Shown: positions 8,710 through 17,229 of the stretch, in pieces | Numbering within the stretch: the first letter of the stretch is position 1 | Layout: every line of letters begins with the position of its first letter | From: Bacteroidota bacterium | GTDB taxonomy: Bacteria > Bacteroidota > Bacteroidia > B-17B0 > Aurantibacillaceae | Direction of reading: 5' to 3' | DNA length: 39,405 nt | Assembly (NCBI GenBank): GCA_947487905.1 | Contig: CANLAV010000007.1 | Coordinates: forward strand, 1 to 39,405 | The notes under the pieces: model-generated | Seen by the model: only the letters and a program-made list of their open reading frames with translations | Databases searched by the model: none | What the model was told of the DNA's origin: nothing | Position numbers and translations under genes: made by a program

Positions 8710-8861
8710 TAATAAAACTTAAATTTTACACCATTTTTAATGTTAAAATAGCCGCTTTTTTTTGATATGTAAATTCATTTCTTAACAATTTGATAGCGTT
8801 TTTCGGTTATTTCTTTACGTTTCTTTAATGTTCAAAAAATATTTAGCTCATAATGCGACAG

Positions 8862-8869
8862 TACATTTG
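8862..8869 (+). promoter_or_regulatory. -7 promoter box for the metallophosphoesterase operon
   Basis: TACATTTG fits TAnnTTTG and lies 12 bases before ATG 8882. It lies downstream of an alternative in-frame ATG at 8828, so it helps decide the start in favour of 8882. The -33 element is poor. Confidence 0.5.
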
Positions 8870-8881
8870 AAAAAACTAATT

Positions 8882-9700
8882 ATGTATAGTAAAAGAGAAT
8901 TACAAACTTTAGTTATCAGCGATATTCATTTAGGTACATTTGGCTGTCACGCAAAAGAATTACTACACTACCTTAAAACAGTAAATCCCAAAACTTTAGT
9001 ACTCAACGGAGATATTATTGATATGTGGAATTTTAGCAAAAGTTATTTTCCTCCATCTCACATGGATGTATTGAGACAGATTTTAAAAATGTCGAGTACA
9101 GGAACACACGTGTATTACATTACAGGAAATCATGATGAAATGCTTAGAAAATATACTGACTTACAATTGGGTAATTTTGAGATTGTAGATAAATTATTAA
9201 TGGAATTAGACGGCAAAACAGCATGGTTTTTCCACGGAGATGTTTTCGATGCCAGCACAAAAGGATATGCCAAATTTTTGGCAAAGCTCGGAGGAAAAGG
9301 CTATGATTTACTGATTCTGATCAATCGTTTTATCAATTGGTTTTTGGAATTATTAGGACGTGACAAAATGAGTTTTTCTAAAAAAGTAAAAGACGGTGTA
9401 AAAAAAGCTGTTGCATTTGTCAATGATTTTGAAAGCACAGCTGCTGAATTGGCCATTGAAAAAAATTACGATTATGTTGTTTGTGGTCATATTCACATGC
9501 CACAAATAAAACAAGTTACTAATGAAAAAGGTACTGTTACGTATTTAAACAGTGGCGATTGGGTTGAAAATTTAACCGCGTTAGAATACAATCATGGTAA
9601 ATGGGAAATTTTTAATTACGATCAAAATTTTGAAAACTTGATTTACCTCAAAGATAATTTTGAACAAGAAGATATTGTTTCTAAAATTTTAGCATCCTAA
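8882..9700 (+). CDS. Metallophosphoesterase of the UDP-2,3-diacylglucosamine diphosphatase (LpxH-like) family
   Basis: The product is 272 residues from ATG 8882. The calcineurin-like metal site is complete: DIHLG (Asp14, His16), GDIID (Asp44), GNHD (Asn83, His84), FFHGDVFD and GHIHMPQ. The insertion containing a Trp/Phe/Leu-rich helix (about residues 135-160) is typical of the Bacteroidota proteins annotated as LpxH-like. The expected reaction is hydrolysis of a UDP-linked lipid sugar or similar phosphodiester at the inner membrane, but the true lipid A enzyme could be another paralogue. The glycosyltransferase starts 11 bases after the stop, forming an operon. The start was chosen because the residues from ATG 8828 lie upstream of the promoter-like box. 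Confidence 0.82.
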   Translation: MYSKRELQTLVISDIHLGTFGCHAKELLHYLKTVNPKTLVLNGDIIDMWNFSKSYFPPSHMDVLRQILKMSSTGTHVYYITGNHDEMLRKYTDLQLGNFEIVDKLLMELDGKTAWFFHGDVFDASTKGYAKFLAKLGGKGYDLLILINRFINWFLELLGRDKMSFSKKVKDGVKKAVAFVNDFESTAAELAIEKNYDYVVCGHIHMPQIKQVTNEKGTVTYLNSGDWVENLTALEYNHGKWEIFNYDQNFENLIYLKDNFEQEDIVSKILAS

Positions 9701-9711
9701 ATTTAATATTC

Positions 9712-10713
9712 ATGAAAATATTTTATGCAGTACAAGCTACTGGAAATGGACATATTAGTAGAGCGCAACAATTATATCCTTATTTAAAAAAGTTTGGAGA
9801 CGTTGATTTTTTTTTAAGTGGTAACAATGCAAATTTAGATTCTTCTTTACCAATTAAATACAGAAGCGAAGGTTGTAGTTTACATTACAGTAAATGTGGT
9901 GGACTTAATTATGTTGATGTCATCAAAAACATTAAACCGATCATGATGTATAAAGACGCAAAATCGTTGCCTTTAGAAAATTATGATATTATAATTAATG
10001 ATTTTGATTTTGTAACCTCGTTAGCATGTAAATTAAAAAAATTGTCTTCTGTTCAGTTAGGACATCAAGCCAGTTTTCAATCCGATTTAACGCCACGCCC
10101 AAAGAAGAAAAATGTATTAGGTGAGGCTATTTTAAAACATTATGCGCACGCTACGAAACATATTGGATTTCATTTTGATGCCTACGATACATTTATCGTT
10201 CCACCAGTTATTAAAGATGAATTTATTAATGCAGAAGTACAAGATTTAAAACATGTAACCGTTTATTTACCTTCCTTTCAAGAGCATTGTTTGTATGATG
10301 CATTTAATAAACTAAAAGACATACAGTTTCATTGGTTTTTGGATGGAATTAAAGAAATAAAAACAGTAGAAAATATTACGTATTATCCCATTAATCAAGC
10401 TTACTTTAACAAAAGTTTATTAACCTGTCATGGATTAATAACTGGTGGCGGTTTTGAAACTCCAGCTGAAGCATTGTATTTAAATAAAAAGTTAATAAGC
10501 ATTCCCATTAAAAATCATTATGAGCAACAATGTAATGCCGCAGCTTTAGAAAAAATGGGCGTTAGCGTATTAGAAGATGTGGATGAGCAATTTGCTGATA
10601 TTGTTGAGAAATGGTATGATCAAAAAAACACAAACCCAATTATAAAAGCGAATAATATCAATGAAACGCTTCAGTTATTAATGGATACGTATCCAAACAA
10701 GAATTACTATTAA
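9712..10713 (+). CDS. Glycosyltransferase-family protein (MJ1255/MurG-like fold)
   Basis: This 333-residue protein starts MKIFYAVQATGNGHISRAQQ, the glycine-rich first loop of GT-B glycosyltransferases. The nucleotide-sugar side is seen near residues 240-270 as LITGGGFETPAEALYLNKK and HYEQQCNAAAL, the same layout as MurG and UDP-glucuronosyltransferases. The overall pattern matches a family of uncharacterised proteins first named from Methanocaldococcus MJ1255. It most probably transfers a sugar to a lipid or other envelope acceptor. The pairing with the upstream phosphoesterase supports an envelope glycolipid role, but donor and acceptor are unknown. Confidence 0.78.
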   Translation: MKIFYAVQATGNGHISRAQQLYPYLKKFGDVDFFLSGNNANLDSSLPIKYRSEGCSLHYSKCGGLNYVDVIKNIKPIMMYKDAKSLPLENYDIIINDFDFVTSLACKLKKLSSVQLGHQASFQSDLTPRPKKKNVLGEAILKHYAHATKHIGFHFDAYDTFIVPPVIKDEFINAEVQDLKHVTVYLPSFQEHCLYDAFNKLKDIQFHWFLDGIKEIKTVENITYYPINQAYFNKSLLTCHGLITGGGFETPAEALYLNKKLISIPIKNHYEQQCNAAALEKMGVSVLEDVDEQFADIVEKWYDQKNTNPIIKANNINETLQLLMDTYPNKNYY

Positions 10714-10771
10714 ATGAGGTTGATGTTTTTTTTGTTGGTGATATAGATTTTTTATTCATTAAAAAAAGATG

Positions 10772-10779
10772 TAGCTTTG
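10772..10779 (+). promoter_or_regulatory. -7 promoter box before the J-domain/KTSC gene
   Basis: TAGCTTTG fits TAnnTTTG and is followed by CAAAA. It lies 17 bases before ATG 10797, and T-rich sequence but no exact TTTG is at the -33 position. Confidence 0.55.
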
Positions 10780-10796
10780 CAAAATATTTGTAAAAC

Positions 10797-11246
10797 ATGA
10801 GAAAAGTTATTGAATACCGTAAATTATTAGGAGTTGATAAAGCAGTCACATTAAGTGAATTAAAAAGCATTTATCGTAATTTCATGAAAGAATTTCATCC
10901 TGATAAAATTCAAGATAACGAAGAAGCTAAATTAGCTGCTGAAGAAAAAAGTAAATTGGTTATTGAAGCGTATCATTTTTTAGTGAGTATTGCTCCAGAA
11001 ACAATTGCTGCAACTCTAGAAGAATATACTAAAACAACCACCACTAGTAATATTGCAGATATTAATTACAAAGGAAAGCGTTTGCGTATTGATTTTACAG
11101 ATGGTTCTGGTTACGAATATTATGGTGTTCCCGAAAACACATTTTCTAAGTTAATTAATGCCGATTCTCAAGGCAGATTTGCACGTCGCCATATTTACAC
11201 TTCTTTTCTTTATAGAAACGTCAGTAAATTAAGCGTAACAGTTTAA
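10797..11246 (+). CDS. J-domain plus KTSC domain protein
   Basis: This 149-residue two-domain protein has an N-terminal J domain (about residues 1-65) carrying the essential HPD motif in EFHPDK, which would stimulate a DnaK-type Hsp70 ATPase. After a Thr-rich linker (about 78-86), the C-terminal half (about 88-149) matches the KTSC domain: RIDFTDGSGYEYYGVPENTF and GRFARRHIYTSFLYRNV, with conserved Tyr-Tyr and Arg residues. KTSC domains occur in lysyl-tRNA synthetase relatives and phage proteins and may bind nucleic acid. The fusion suggests an Hsp70 co-chaperone aimed at an RNA- or DNA-associated client, which is inference. The gene is monocistronic. Confidence 0.82.
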   Translation: MRKVIEYRKLLGVDKAVTLSELKSIYRNFMKEFHPDKIQDNEEAKLAAEEKSKLVIEAYHFLVSIAPETIAATLEEYTKTTTTSNIADINYKGKRLRIDFTDGSGYEYYGVPENTFSKLINADSQGRFARRHIYTSFLYRNVSKLSVTV

Positions 11247-11276
11247 TTTTATTTTTTAGTTTTATTAGGATATTTT

Positions 11277-11309
11277 TTTGCTATCCTTAACGATTCAAGT
11301 GTATCTTTG
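11277..11309 (+). promoter_or_regulatory. Promoter of the M3 peptidase gene
   Basis: TTTG at 11277-11280, a 21-base spacer and TATCTTTG at 11302-11309 match the Bacteroidota consensus. The predicted start near 11315 leaves a leader of about 22 bases. Confidence 0.7.
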
Positions 11310-11337
11310 ATTTGTAATAATGACAAATTAAAAACAC

Positions 11338-13380
11338 ATGACGAACAATCCTTTTCTTTCTGATTTCAATACGCCTTTTGATACGTATCCTTTTGATAAA
11401 ATTAAAGTTGAACATTATTTACCAGCCATCGAAGAAGGCATTAAGCAAGGTTTAGCAGAAGTTGATGCGATTAGTCATAATCAAGAAACACCTAATTTTT
11501 CAAATACCATCGAAGCTTTAGAAAAAGTGGGTGGATTGATGGAATTAGTAAGCTCTGCGTTTTTTAATTTAAATTCTGCAGAAACATCAAAAGAAATGCA
11601 GGAATTAGCAAAAGAAATTTCTCCGAAGTTAAGCGATTATTCAAATGACATTATGTTGAATGACGCACTTTTTAAACGTGTGGAATTAGTTTACACTACA
11701 AAAGATTCATTAACGTTAACACCAGAACAACATACTTTACTGAATACAACTTATAAAAGTTTTGTGCGTAATGGTTCAACATTAAATGCAGAGCAAAAAG
11801 AAAAAGTAAGAGCCATTGATAAAGAAAAATCACATTTGTCATTAGTATATAGCGAAAATGTATTAGCTGAAAGTAATGGGTATGAATTGGTAATTACTAA
11901 TTCAGCTGATTTATCAGGCTTGCCCGATGGTATTATCGAAGCAGCTAAACTTACGGCCACCGAAAAAGGAAAAGAAAATACATGGGTGTTTACTTTAGAT
12001 TATCCGAGCTACGGACCTTTTATGACGTATTCGGACAACAGAGTATTGAAAGAGCAATTATTTAAAGCGTATGGTTCTAAGGCATATAAAAACAATGAGC
12101 ACGATAATCAACAAGTCTTAAAACAAATAGCTGTTTTAAGACATGAACGCGCTGTGATATTAGGTTATAAATCGCATGCCGATTTTGTGTTAGAAGAACG
12201 CATGGCTGAATCTCCAAATAAAGTAGTTGCCTTTTTAGAAAATTTATTAGACAATTCTTTATCCTTTGCTAAAGAAGAGTTAGCAGAATTAAAAGCGTAT
12301 AGTCAGTCTATTGGTGGCCCATCAGATATAAAAAGATGGGATGTGACCTATTATGCCGAAAAATTAAAAAAAGAAAAATTTGCTATTGACGATGAATTAC
12401 TGCGCCCGTATTTTAAATTAGAAAACGTGATTGCTGGTGTTTTTGAAATAGCCAAAAAATTATATGGTTTATCATTTGTTCAAAGAAATGATATACCGTT
12501 ATATCATAAAGATGTAACGACCTATGAAGTAAAAAATGCAGCTGGCGATTTTTTAGCTGTATTTTATGCTGATTTTTTTCCACGCGCAGGAAAGAGTCAA
12601 GGCGCTTGGATGACAGCTTTTAAAAATCAAAAAATAGTAAATGGCGTAAACGTCAGGCCTCATATTTCTATCGTTTGTAATTTTACCAAACCAACCGAAA
12701 GTAAACCTTCTTTGTTAACGTTCAATGAAGTCACAACATTATTTCATGAGTTTGGACATGCTTTACATGGCATGTGTGCAAATACACAATACGCGAGTCT
12801 TTCGGGAACAAGTGTGTATTGGGATTTTGTTGAATTACCTTCTCAAATTTTAGAAAATTGGTGTTATGAAAAAGAGTGTTTAGATTTATTTGCTAAACAT
12901 TATGTAACTGGAGAAACAATACCTTCTGAGTATATTCAAAAAATAGTTGACTCATCCAATTTTCAAAGTGGCTTAGCTACTATCCGACAAATTGGTTTAG
13001 CTACGTTGGATGTGGCTTGGCACAGTCAAAATCCTAAAGATGTTACAAGCATAAAAGATTTTGAAACACAGGTTACATCAAAAACAGATTTAATGGAACC
13101 CGTTTTAGAAACAAGTATCTCATGTTCTTTTTCTCATATTTTTTCAGGTGGTTATTCTTCTGGATATTATTCCTACAAATGGGCTGAAGTTATTGATGCA
13201 GATGCCTTTGAAGCTTTTAAGGAAAAAGGAATTTATAATAAAGAAGTGGCTGATTCGTTTCATGATAATATTTTATCTAAAGGTGGAAGCGAACATCCAT
13301 CTATCTTATATAAACGTTTCAGAGGCAGAGATGCTGATCCGAAAGCTTTATTAAGAAGAGCTGGTTTAGTAAAACCATAA
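11338..13380 (+). CDS. dcp: M3 family metallopeptidase (peptidyl-dipeptidase Dcp-like)
   Basis: At 680 residues this has the normal length for the Dcp/oligopeptidase A branch of family M3. The zinc site HEFGHALHG is at about residues 470-478 and the third ligand Glu499 is in DFVELPSQ. The N-terminus (NPFLSDFNTPFDTYPFDKIK) matches the family opening. It has no signal peptide, so it acts in the cytoplasm and trims short peptides, probably including those brought in by peptide transporters. Dcp removes C-terminal dipeptides while PrlC/OpdA cuts internally; the sequence alone does not settle which. It is transcribed from its own promoter and converges on ridA through a shared hairpin. Confidence 0.9.
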   Translation: MTNNPFLSDFNTPFDTYPFDKIKVEHYLPAIEEGIKQGLAEVDAISHNQETPNFSNTIEALEKVGGLMELVSSAFFNLNSAETSKEMQELAKEISPKLSDYSNDIMLNDALFKRVELVYTTKDSLTLTPEQHTLLNTTYKSFVRNGSTLNAEQKEKVRAIDKEKSHLSLVYSENVLAESNGYELVITNSADLSGLPDGIIEAAKLTATEKGKENTWVFTLDYPSYGPFMTYSDNRVLKEQLFKAYGSKAYKNNEHDNQQVLKQIAVLRHERAVILGYKSHADFVLEERMAESPNKVVAFLENLLDNSLSFAKEELAELKAYSQSIGGPSDIKRWDVTYYAEKLKKEKFAIDDELLRPYFKLENVIAGVFEIAKKLYGLSFVQRNDIPLYHKDVTTYEVKNAAGDFLAVFYADFFPRAGKSQGAWMTAFKNQKIVNGVNVRPHISIVCNFTKPTESKPSLLTFNEVTTLFHEFGHALHGMCANTQYASLSGTSVYWDFVELPSQILENWCYEKECLDLFAKHYVTGETIPSEYIQKIVDSSNFQSGLATIRQIGLATLDVAWHSQNPKDVTSIKDFETQVTSKTDLMEPVLETSISCSFSHIFSGGYSSGYYSYKWAEVIDADAFEAFKEKGIYNKEVADSFHDNILSKGGSEHPSILYKRFRGRDADPKALLRRAGLVKP

Positions 13381-13403
13381 TGGTTTTGCAAAATTAATAA
13401 CAT

Positions 13404-13440
13404 AAAAAAACCTTCAAGAATTTCTTGAAGGTTTTTTTTT
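13404..13440. terminator. Bidirectional terminator between the M3 peptidase and ridA
   Basis: CCTTCAAGA (13411-13419) pairs with TCTTGAAGG (13423-13431) across a 3-base loop. The stem is flanked by seven As on the left and nine Ts on the right, so it has a U tract in both directions. Confidence 0.9.
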
Positions 13441-13454
13441 ATAAATGAATAGGT

Positions 13455-13841
13455 TTATTTAACAGCTATGACTGATATTTCAACATTAACGTCAAGCGGT
13501 AATCTTACAACCTGAACCGTTTCTCTTGCTGGAAAATTTCCAGTAAAAAAAGAACCATATACTTCATTCATGGCTGCAAAATTATTCATGTCTTTCATAA
13601 AGATGGTTGTTTTAACTACGTGTGTGAAATCCATATTGGCTTCACTTAAAATAGCTGAAACATTTTCCATCACTTTTTGTGTTTCACTTTTAATATCGCT
13701 TAAGGTTAATTCTCCTGTTTTCGAATCTTTAGCAACTTGGCCTGATACAAACAATAAATTGCCTGAGGCAGGAACCATGTTAGCGTGACTATAAGGACCA
13801 ATTGGTTTTGGTGCATGTTCTGATGTGATTATTGTTTTCAT
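13455..13841 (-). CDS. ridA: RidA family reactive enamine/imine deaminase
   Basis: This 128-residue protein of the YjgF/YER057c/UK114 family is a trimeric cytoplasmic enzyme that hydrolyses 2-aminoacrylate and other reactive imines released by PLP enzymes. Family marks are PKPIGPYSHA near the start, LFVSGQVAKD (about residues 29-38), the catalytic Arg in FPARETVQV (about 105) and the end VEISVIAVK with the conserved Glu. Length and residues all fit active RidA. It converges on the M3 peptidase gene. No clear promoter box was found upstream of the minus-strand start. Confidence 0.92.
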   Translation of the reverse strand: MKTIITSEHAPKPIGPYSHANMVPASGNLLFVSGQVAKDSKTGELTLSDIKSETQKVMENVSAILSEANMDFTHVVKTTIFMKDMNNFAAMNEVYGSFFTGNFPARETVQVVRLPLDVNVEISVIAVK

Positions 13842-13986
13842 AGGGTATGTATTTTTTTGTTTTTAAAAATACGAACTTATTTATGATTTTTCATGAAGGA
13901 TTGAAACGAAATGTCAGACCCTTTAGAAAGCTATTGCTAGGCAAGGCGAATACCCAAATAAATTAACACATCAAGAAATTCTTTAG

Positions 13987-13994
13987 TATGTTTG
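13987..13994 (+). promoter_or_regulatory. -7 promoter box before the 87-residue gene
   Basis: TATGTTTG fits TAnnTTTG and ends only 4 bases before ATG 13999, so any transcript would begin at or near the start codon. No TTTG is seen at the -33 distance. Confidence 0.45.
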
Positions 13995-13998
13995 TGGT

Positions 13999-14262
13999 AT
14001 GCAAATAAACGATGTGATACTAGAAATTAAGAATTTAAAAAATAGTTCAGTGCATAAATCTGCTTTAGATATTTTTAGATTATTGGACACAAACAAAACG
14101 TTATTTGTAGATAAAATGGATAGTGATAATTTTAGTCATTTATTAAAAGGCTTTGAGCAATTGAGTTATGCTAACCCTAAAGAATACGCTACCACTAGTT
14201 ACCAGAGAGATTATCAAACACATTACGATTTATTAGTGTTTTATTTAAGTAAAATCGTTTAA
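13999..14262 (+). CDS. Small hypothetical protein, 87 residues
   Basis: I do not recognise this protein. It has no signal peptide or membrane segment and looks fully helical: an opening MQINDVILEIKNLKN, a middle FSHLLKGFEQLSYANPKEY and a Tyr-rich end YQRDYQTHYDLLVFYLSKIV. It is acidic to neutral with many Leu, Tyr and Asp residues. It lies 55 bases upstream of the DEAD-box helicase gene, which has its own promoter-like box. The promoter-like box ending 4 bases before its ATG and the regular amino-acid use support it as a real gene, but no function can be given. Confidence 0.6.
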   Translation: MQINDVILEIKNLKNSSVHKSALDIFRLLDTNKTLFVDKMDSDNFSHLLKGFEQLSYANPKEYATTSYQRDYQTHYDLLVFYLSKIV

Positions 14263-14305
14263 TTAATAGTGCAAGTTTGAAATAGGGCAAAAGGTTAAAT
14301 TTTGT

Positions 14306-14313
14306 TACCTTTG
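14306..14313 (+). promoter_or_regulatory. -7 promoter box of the DEAD-box helicase gene
   Basis: TACCTTTG followed by CA is an exact TAnnTTTG box ending 4 bases before ATG 14318. A TTTG lies at 14276-14279, but the 26-base spacer is longer than usual. The position predicts a leaderless or nearly leaderless mRNA. Confidence 0.6.
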
Positions 14314-14317
14314 CACT

Positions 14318-15550
14318 ATGAAGTTTGAAGAGTATCATATCATTCCCGAATTAAAACAAAGTTTACAAGAGTTAGGATTTAAACGTCCAACTGATATTCA
14401 GTTTAAAGCGATTCCTAATATTTTAAATGGAGAAGATGTTTTAGCAATTGCACAAACGGGTACGGGTAAAACAGCAGCCTTTGCCATTCCAATTATTCAT
14501 TTAATTTCTAAATCAGGAACAAGACAAGGTGTGCAAGCAATCGTAATGGTTCCAACGCATGAATTAGCTATACAAATTACAGATGTGTTTGATAAATTAG
14601 GAAAATATACAGATGTTAAAACACTCGGTATATATGGAGGTGTGGAGCAAGATCCTCAAATCAAAAAATTGCACGAAGGTGTAGATATTGTGATTGCAAC
14701 ACCAGGAAGAGTGTTTGATTTAGTTAATCAAGGTTATTTGGTATTGAGAGATATTAAAGTGTTGGTGTTAGATGAAGCTGATTTGATGTTGGATTTAGGT
14801 TTTTATAAAGACATTGAAGACTTAATAAAATATTTACCTCGCCAGCGACAAACTCTTTTTTTCTCAGCAACTATCAATGAAAAAATAAAAAAACTGGCGT
14901 ATTCAATTGTAAGAAATGCCATTCGTATTCAAATTTCGCCTAAAGATCCTGTTTCTAAAAACGTAACTCATTCGGTTATGTTTGTGAGTATGGATGATAA
15001 ACGTTTCTTTTTAGAACGCATCGTTCATGAAAATCCTGAAAGCAGAATTTTAGTGTTTGTAAGAACGAAAGTGCGAGCTGAACGTGTGTTTGAGGCGATG
15101 AGTAGAGTAGGAATTAAAACTCAAACAATGCACGGTGGAAAAGATCAAGAAAGTAGAATGGGAGTGATGAACGAATTTAAGAATGGCACATTCAACGTTT
15201 TAGTGGCTACAGATATTAGTGCGCGTGGTGTTGATATAGCCAATGTAGATTATGTGATAAACTATGATTTACCTGAAGTTGCCGAAAATTATGTGCATCG
15301 AGTTGGTAGAACAGGACGTGGAAATAATAAAGGAGTGGCTGTTTCGTTTTGCAGTCCAGAAGAAAAATCTATTTTGGGAGAAATAGAATCATTTATGGAT
15401 AAAAAAATAAATGTATTGCAAGTTGATAAAGCAGATTATTCAGAAACATTAGCCTTAACAGAAGATGTAAATGATAATTGGAAAAAATTAATTGCTGACG
15501 CAGAAAAAGAAAACCAAGTTTACCAGGCTAAAAAGAAGAAGAAAAAATAA
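14318..15550 (+). CDS. DEAD-box ATP-dependent RNA helicase
   Basis: This 410-residue helicase has every superfamily-2 motif in order: Q motif (FKRPTDIQ, about residues 21-28), motif I AQTGTGKT (45-52), Ia PTHELAIQ, TPGR, motif II DEAD (152-155), motif III SAT (183-185), then ARGVD and HRVGRTGR in the second RecA domain. It ends in a short tail of lysines (AKKKKKK), suited to RNA binding. It most resembles the RhlE/RhlB-like group. It probably unwinds RNA in ribosome assembly or mRNA turnover. The pseudouridine synthase gene starts 20 bases after its stop, which fits an RNA-processing operon. Confidence 0.93.
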   Translation: MKFEEYHIIPELKQSLQELGFKRPTDIQFKAIPNILNGEDVLAIAQTGTGKTAAFAIPIIHLISKSGTRQGVQAIVMVPTHELAIQITDVFDKLGKYTDVKTLGIYGGVEQDPQIKKLHEGVDIVIATPGRVFDLVNQGYLVLRDIKVLVLDEADLMLDLGFYKDIEDLIKYLPRQRQTLFFSATINEKIKKLAYSIVRNAIRIQISPKDPVSKNVTHSVMFVSMDDKRFFLERIVHENPESRILVFVRTKVRAERVFEAMSRVGIKTQTMHGGKDQESRMGVMNEFKNGTFNVLVATDISARGVDIANVDYVINYDLPEVAENYVHRVGRTGRGNNKGVAVSFCSPEEKSILGEIESFMDKKINVLQVDKADYSETLALTEDVNDNWKKLIADAEKENQVYQAKKKKKK

Positions 15551-15570
15551 TTGAATTTTAAATTACATAC

Positions 15571-16266
15571 ATGAAAGTAGATAAATATATAGGTTTAAAT
15601 GGATTTACATCACGACGTAAAGCCTATGATATGATTGAGAATAAACGAATTTTGGTAAATGGAAAATTAGCAAACTTTAGTACTAAAATAAAAGAAGGTG
15701 ACGAAATTTTGATTGATGGAGTTCCATTAACTCAAAAAGAATTTACACCAACTTACATTGTCTATAACAAACCAAAAGGCATTGAATGTACAAGTGAAAA
15801 AATAGAAAACAATATCATTGATGCCATTGGACATACGCAAAGTATTTATCCAATTGGGCGATTAGATAAAGAATCGGAAGGTTTAATTTTATTAACGAAC
15901 CACGCAGAAATAATTAATAAGATTGGAAACTCTAAATACGCTCATGAAAAAGAATACATCGTTACACTGAATTTACCTGTTAGAACGCAATTTTTAAAAG
16001 AAATATCAGAAGGTATCAATATACAAGGTGACCTCACTAAACCTTGTAAAGTGAGCCGCGAACCAAACGCCAAACGTATTTTTAGAATTACCCTAACTCA
16101 AGGATTAAATCGCCAAATACGACGTATGTGTAATGCGTATGATTACCAAGTGATTAAATTACAACGTGTGCGTGTGATGAACATTAAATTAGATAAACTG
16201 AAAATAGGTGAATGGAGAGATTTAACTGAAGTTGAATTAGAAGAATTAATGGGGCAATTGGTGTAA
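15571..16266 (+). CDS. rluF: RluF/RluB-type pseudouridine synthase
   Basis: The 231-residue protein has an N-terminal S4 RNA-binding domain (about residues 1-55; KVDKYIGLNGFTSRRKAYDM) and an RsuA-type catalytic domain. The catalytic aspartate is Asp99 in GRLDKESEG. Other marks are YNKPKGI and the ending motif LNRQIRRMCNAYDYQV. The family converts a uridine in rRNA or tRNA to pseudouridine; the RluF subgroup acts on 23S rRNA helix 80 (and tRNA-Tyr in E. coli). The exact target is inferred from similarity to RluF. It lies in an operon between the DEAD-box helicase and an outer-membrane protein. Confidence 0.87.
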   Translation: MKVDKYIGLNGFTSRRKAYDMIENKRILVNGKLANFSTKIKEGDEILIDGVPLTQKEFTPTYIVYNKPKGIECTSEKIENNIIDAIGHTQSIYPIGRLDKESEGLILLTNHAEIINKIGNSKYAHEKEYIVTLNLPVRTQFLKEISEGINIQGDLTKPCKVSREPNAKRIFRITLTQGLNRQIRRMCNAYDYQVIKLQRVRVMNIKLDKLKIGEWRDLTEVELEELMGQLV

Positions 16267-16288
16267 ACAATAAAATTTTTAATTTCAT

Positions 16289-17194
16289 ATGAAGTTATTT
16301 TTTATATTTTTTAATCTGTTTGTTTTTGAGTATGTTTCATCTCAAAATTACATTGATGTATTAAAAGTAAACTTCAATTCAACTCCTTATGCGGTGTTTG
16401 ATTCTAGTGAATCTAAAACACGAGTGAAAGAAATATTTTTTGACTTAACAACTCCTATAAAGTTAAATGATAAATGGTCTATCATTACAGGTTGTGTTTT
16501 TGAATCTATTCAAGCTAAATTATTTGCTAGTGAGTCTGAAAAAACATTTTGCTCTACAACTTTAAAAATAGGTTTTAATAAAATAGTCAATGATAAATAT
16601 GCTTTTACTTTCGTTCTTCTTCCAAAAATAGCCTCAAATTACAAGAACATTGGTAATAAAGATTTTCAATTTGGAACTCTTTCCTTATTGAAATACAAAA
16701 AAAATAAGCAACTGAGTTACAAGTTTGGCTTTTATCAAAACTTTGAATTATTTGGACCTCTGTTTGTACCTATGTTTGGGTTTTATTATTTAAGTCCAAA
16801 TAAAAAATTAGAAGCTAATGTTTTTTTACCATTACAACTTGATGTGAATTACAAATTATCACATCGTATTTTTGGAGGAATCAATTTTAATGGCTTAATA
16901 AGAACGTATCATCTTACAGATATCAATTCGAGTTACAAAAGCACATATTTGAACCGTTCAACAAATGATATTTACGCTTATTTAAAAATGAATGTAAATG
17001 AAAATATTAGTTTTCAAACAAAAGTTGGCTATTCAATGGCTAGAAAATTTATAGTATATGGTGACGGTGATGGAATAGCATTTGCCTTACCTGCCACCTA
17101 TATTGGTGATCATCGAACGCCTCTAAACACAAAGTTCTCTAATGGTTTATTATTTCAAATTAGTTTTCTTTATAGAATTCACTTGTTAGATTAA
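16289..17194 (+). CDS. Putative outer-membrane beta-barrel protein (DUF6268-like)
   Basis: This 301-residue protein has a short hydrophobic N-terminus (MKLFFIFFNLFVFEYVSSQ) that serves as a signal peptide. The rest consists of alternating hydrophobic/polar strands with aromatic ends, such as LSYKFGFYQNFELFGPLFVP and NISFQTKVGYSMARKF, and it closes on ISFLYRIHLLD, all fitting an outer-membrane barrel. The opening VLKVNFNSTPYAVFD suggests the DUF6268 family, from memory. It starts 22 bases after rluF and is probably read through from the helicase promoter. Substrate and role are unknown. Confidence 0.68.
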   Translation: MKLFFIFFNLFVFEYVSSQNYIDVLKVNFNSTPYAVFDSSESKTRVKEIFFDLTTPIKLNDKWSIITGCVFESIQAKLFASESEKTFCSTTLKIGFNKIVNDKYAFTFVLLPKIASNYKNIGNKDFQFGTLSLLKYKKNKQLSYKFGFYQNFELFGPLFVPMFGFYYLSPNKKLEANVFLPLQLDVNYKLSHRIFGGINFNGLIRTYHLTDINSSYKSTYLNRSTNDIYAYLKMNVNENISFQTKVGYSMARKFIVYGDGDGIAFALPATYIGDHRTPLNTKFSNGLLFQISFLYRIHLLD

Positions 17195-17229
17195 AAGAAA
17201 TATTCGCATAGTTAGTTAATCTATTTTCA

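Noticed and set aside
13899-13911. GATTGAAACGAAA, a 13-base match to the tail of the structured element at 17948-17960
   Set aside because: Only this short piece matches; the rest of the fold is not found nearby, so it is at best a remnant and may be chance in AT-rich DNA.
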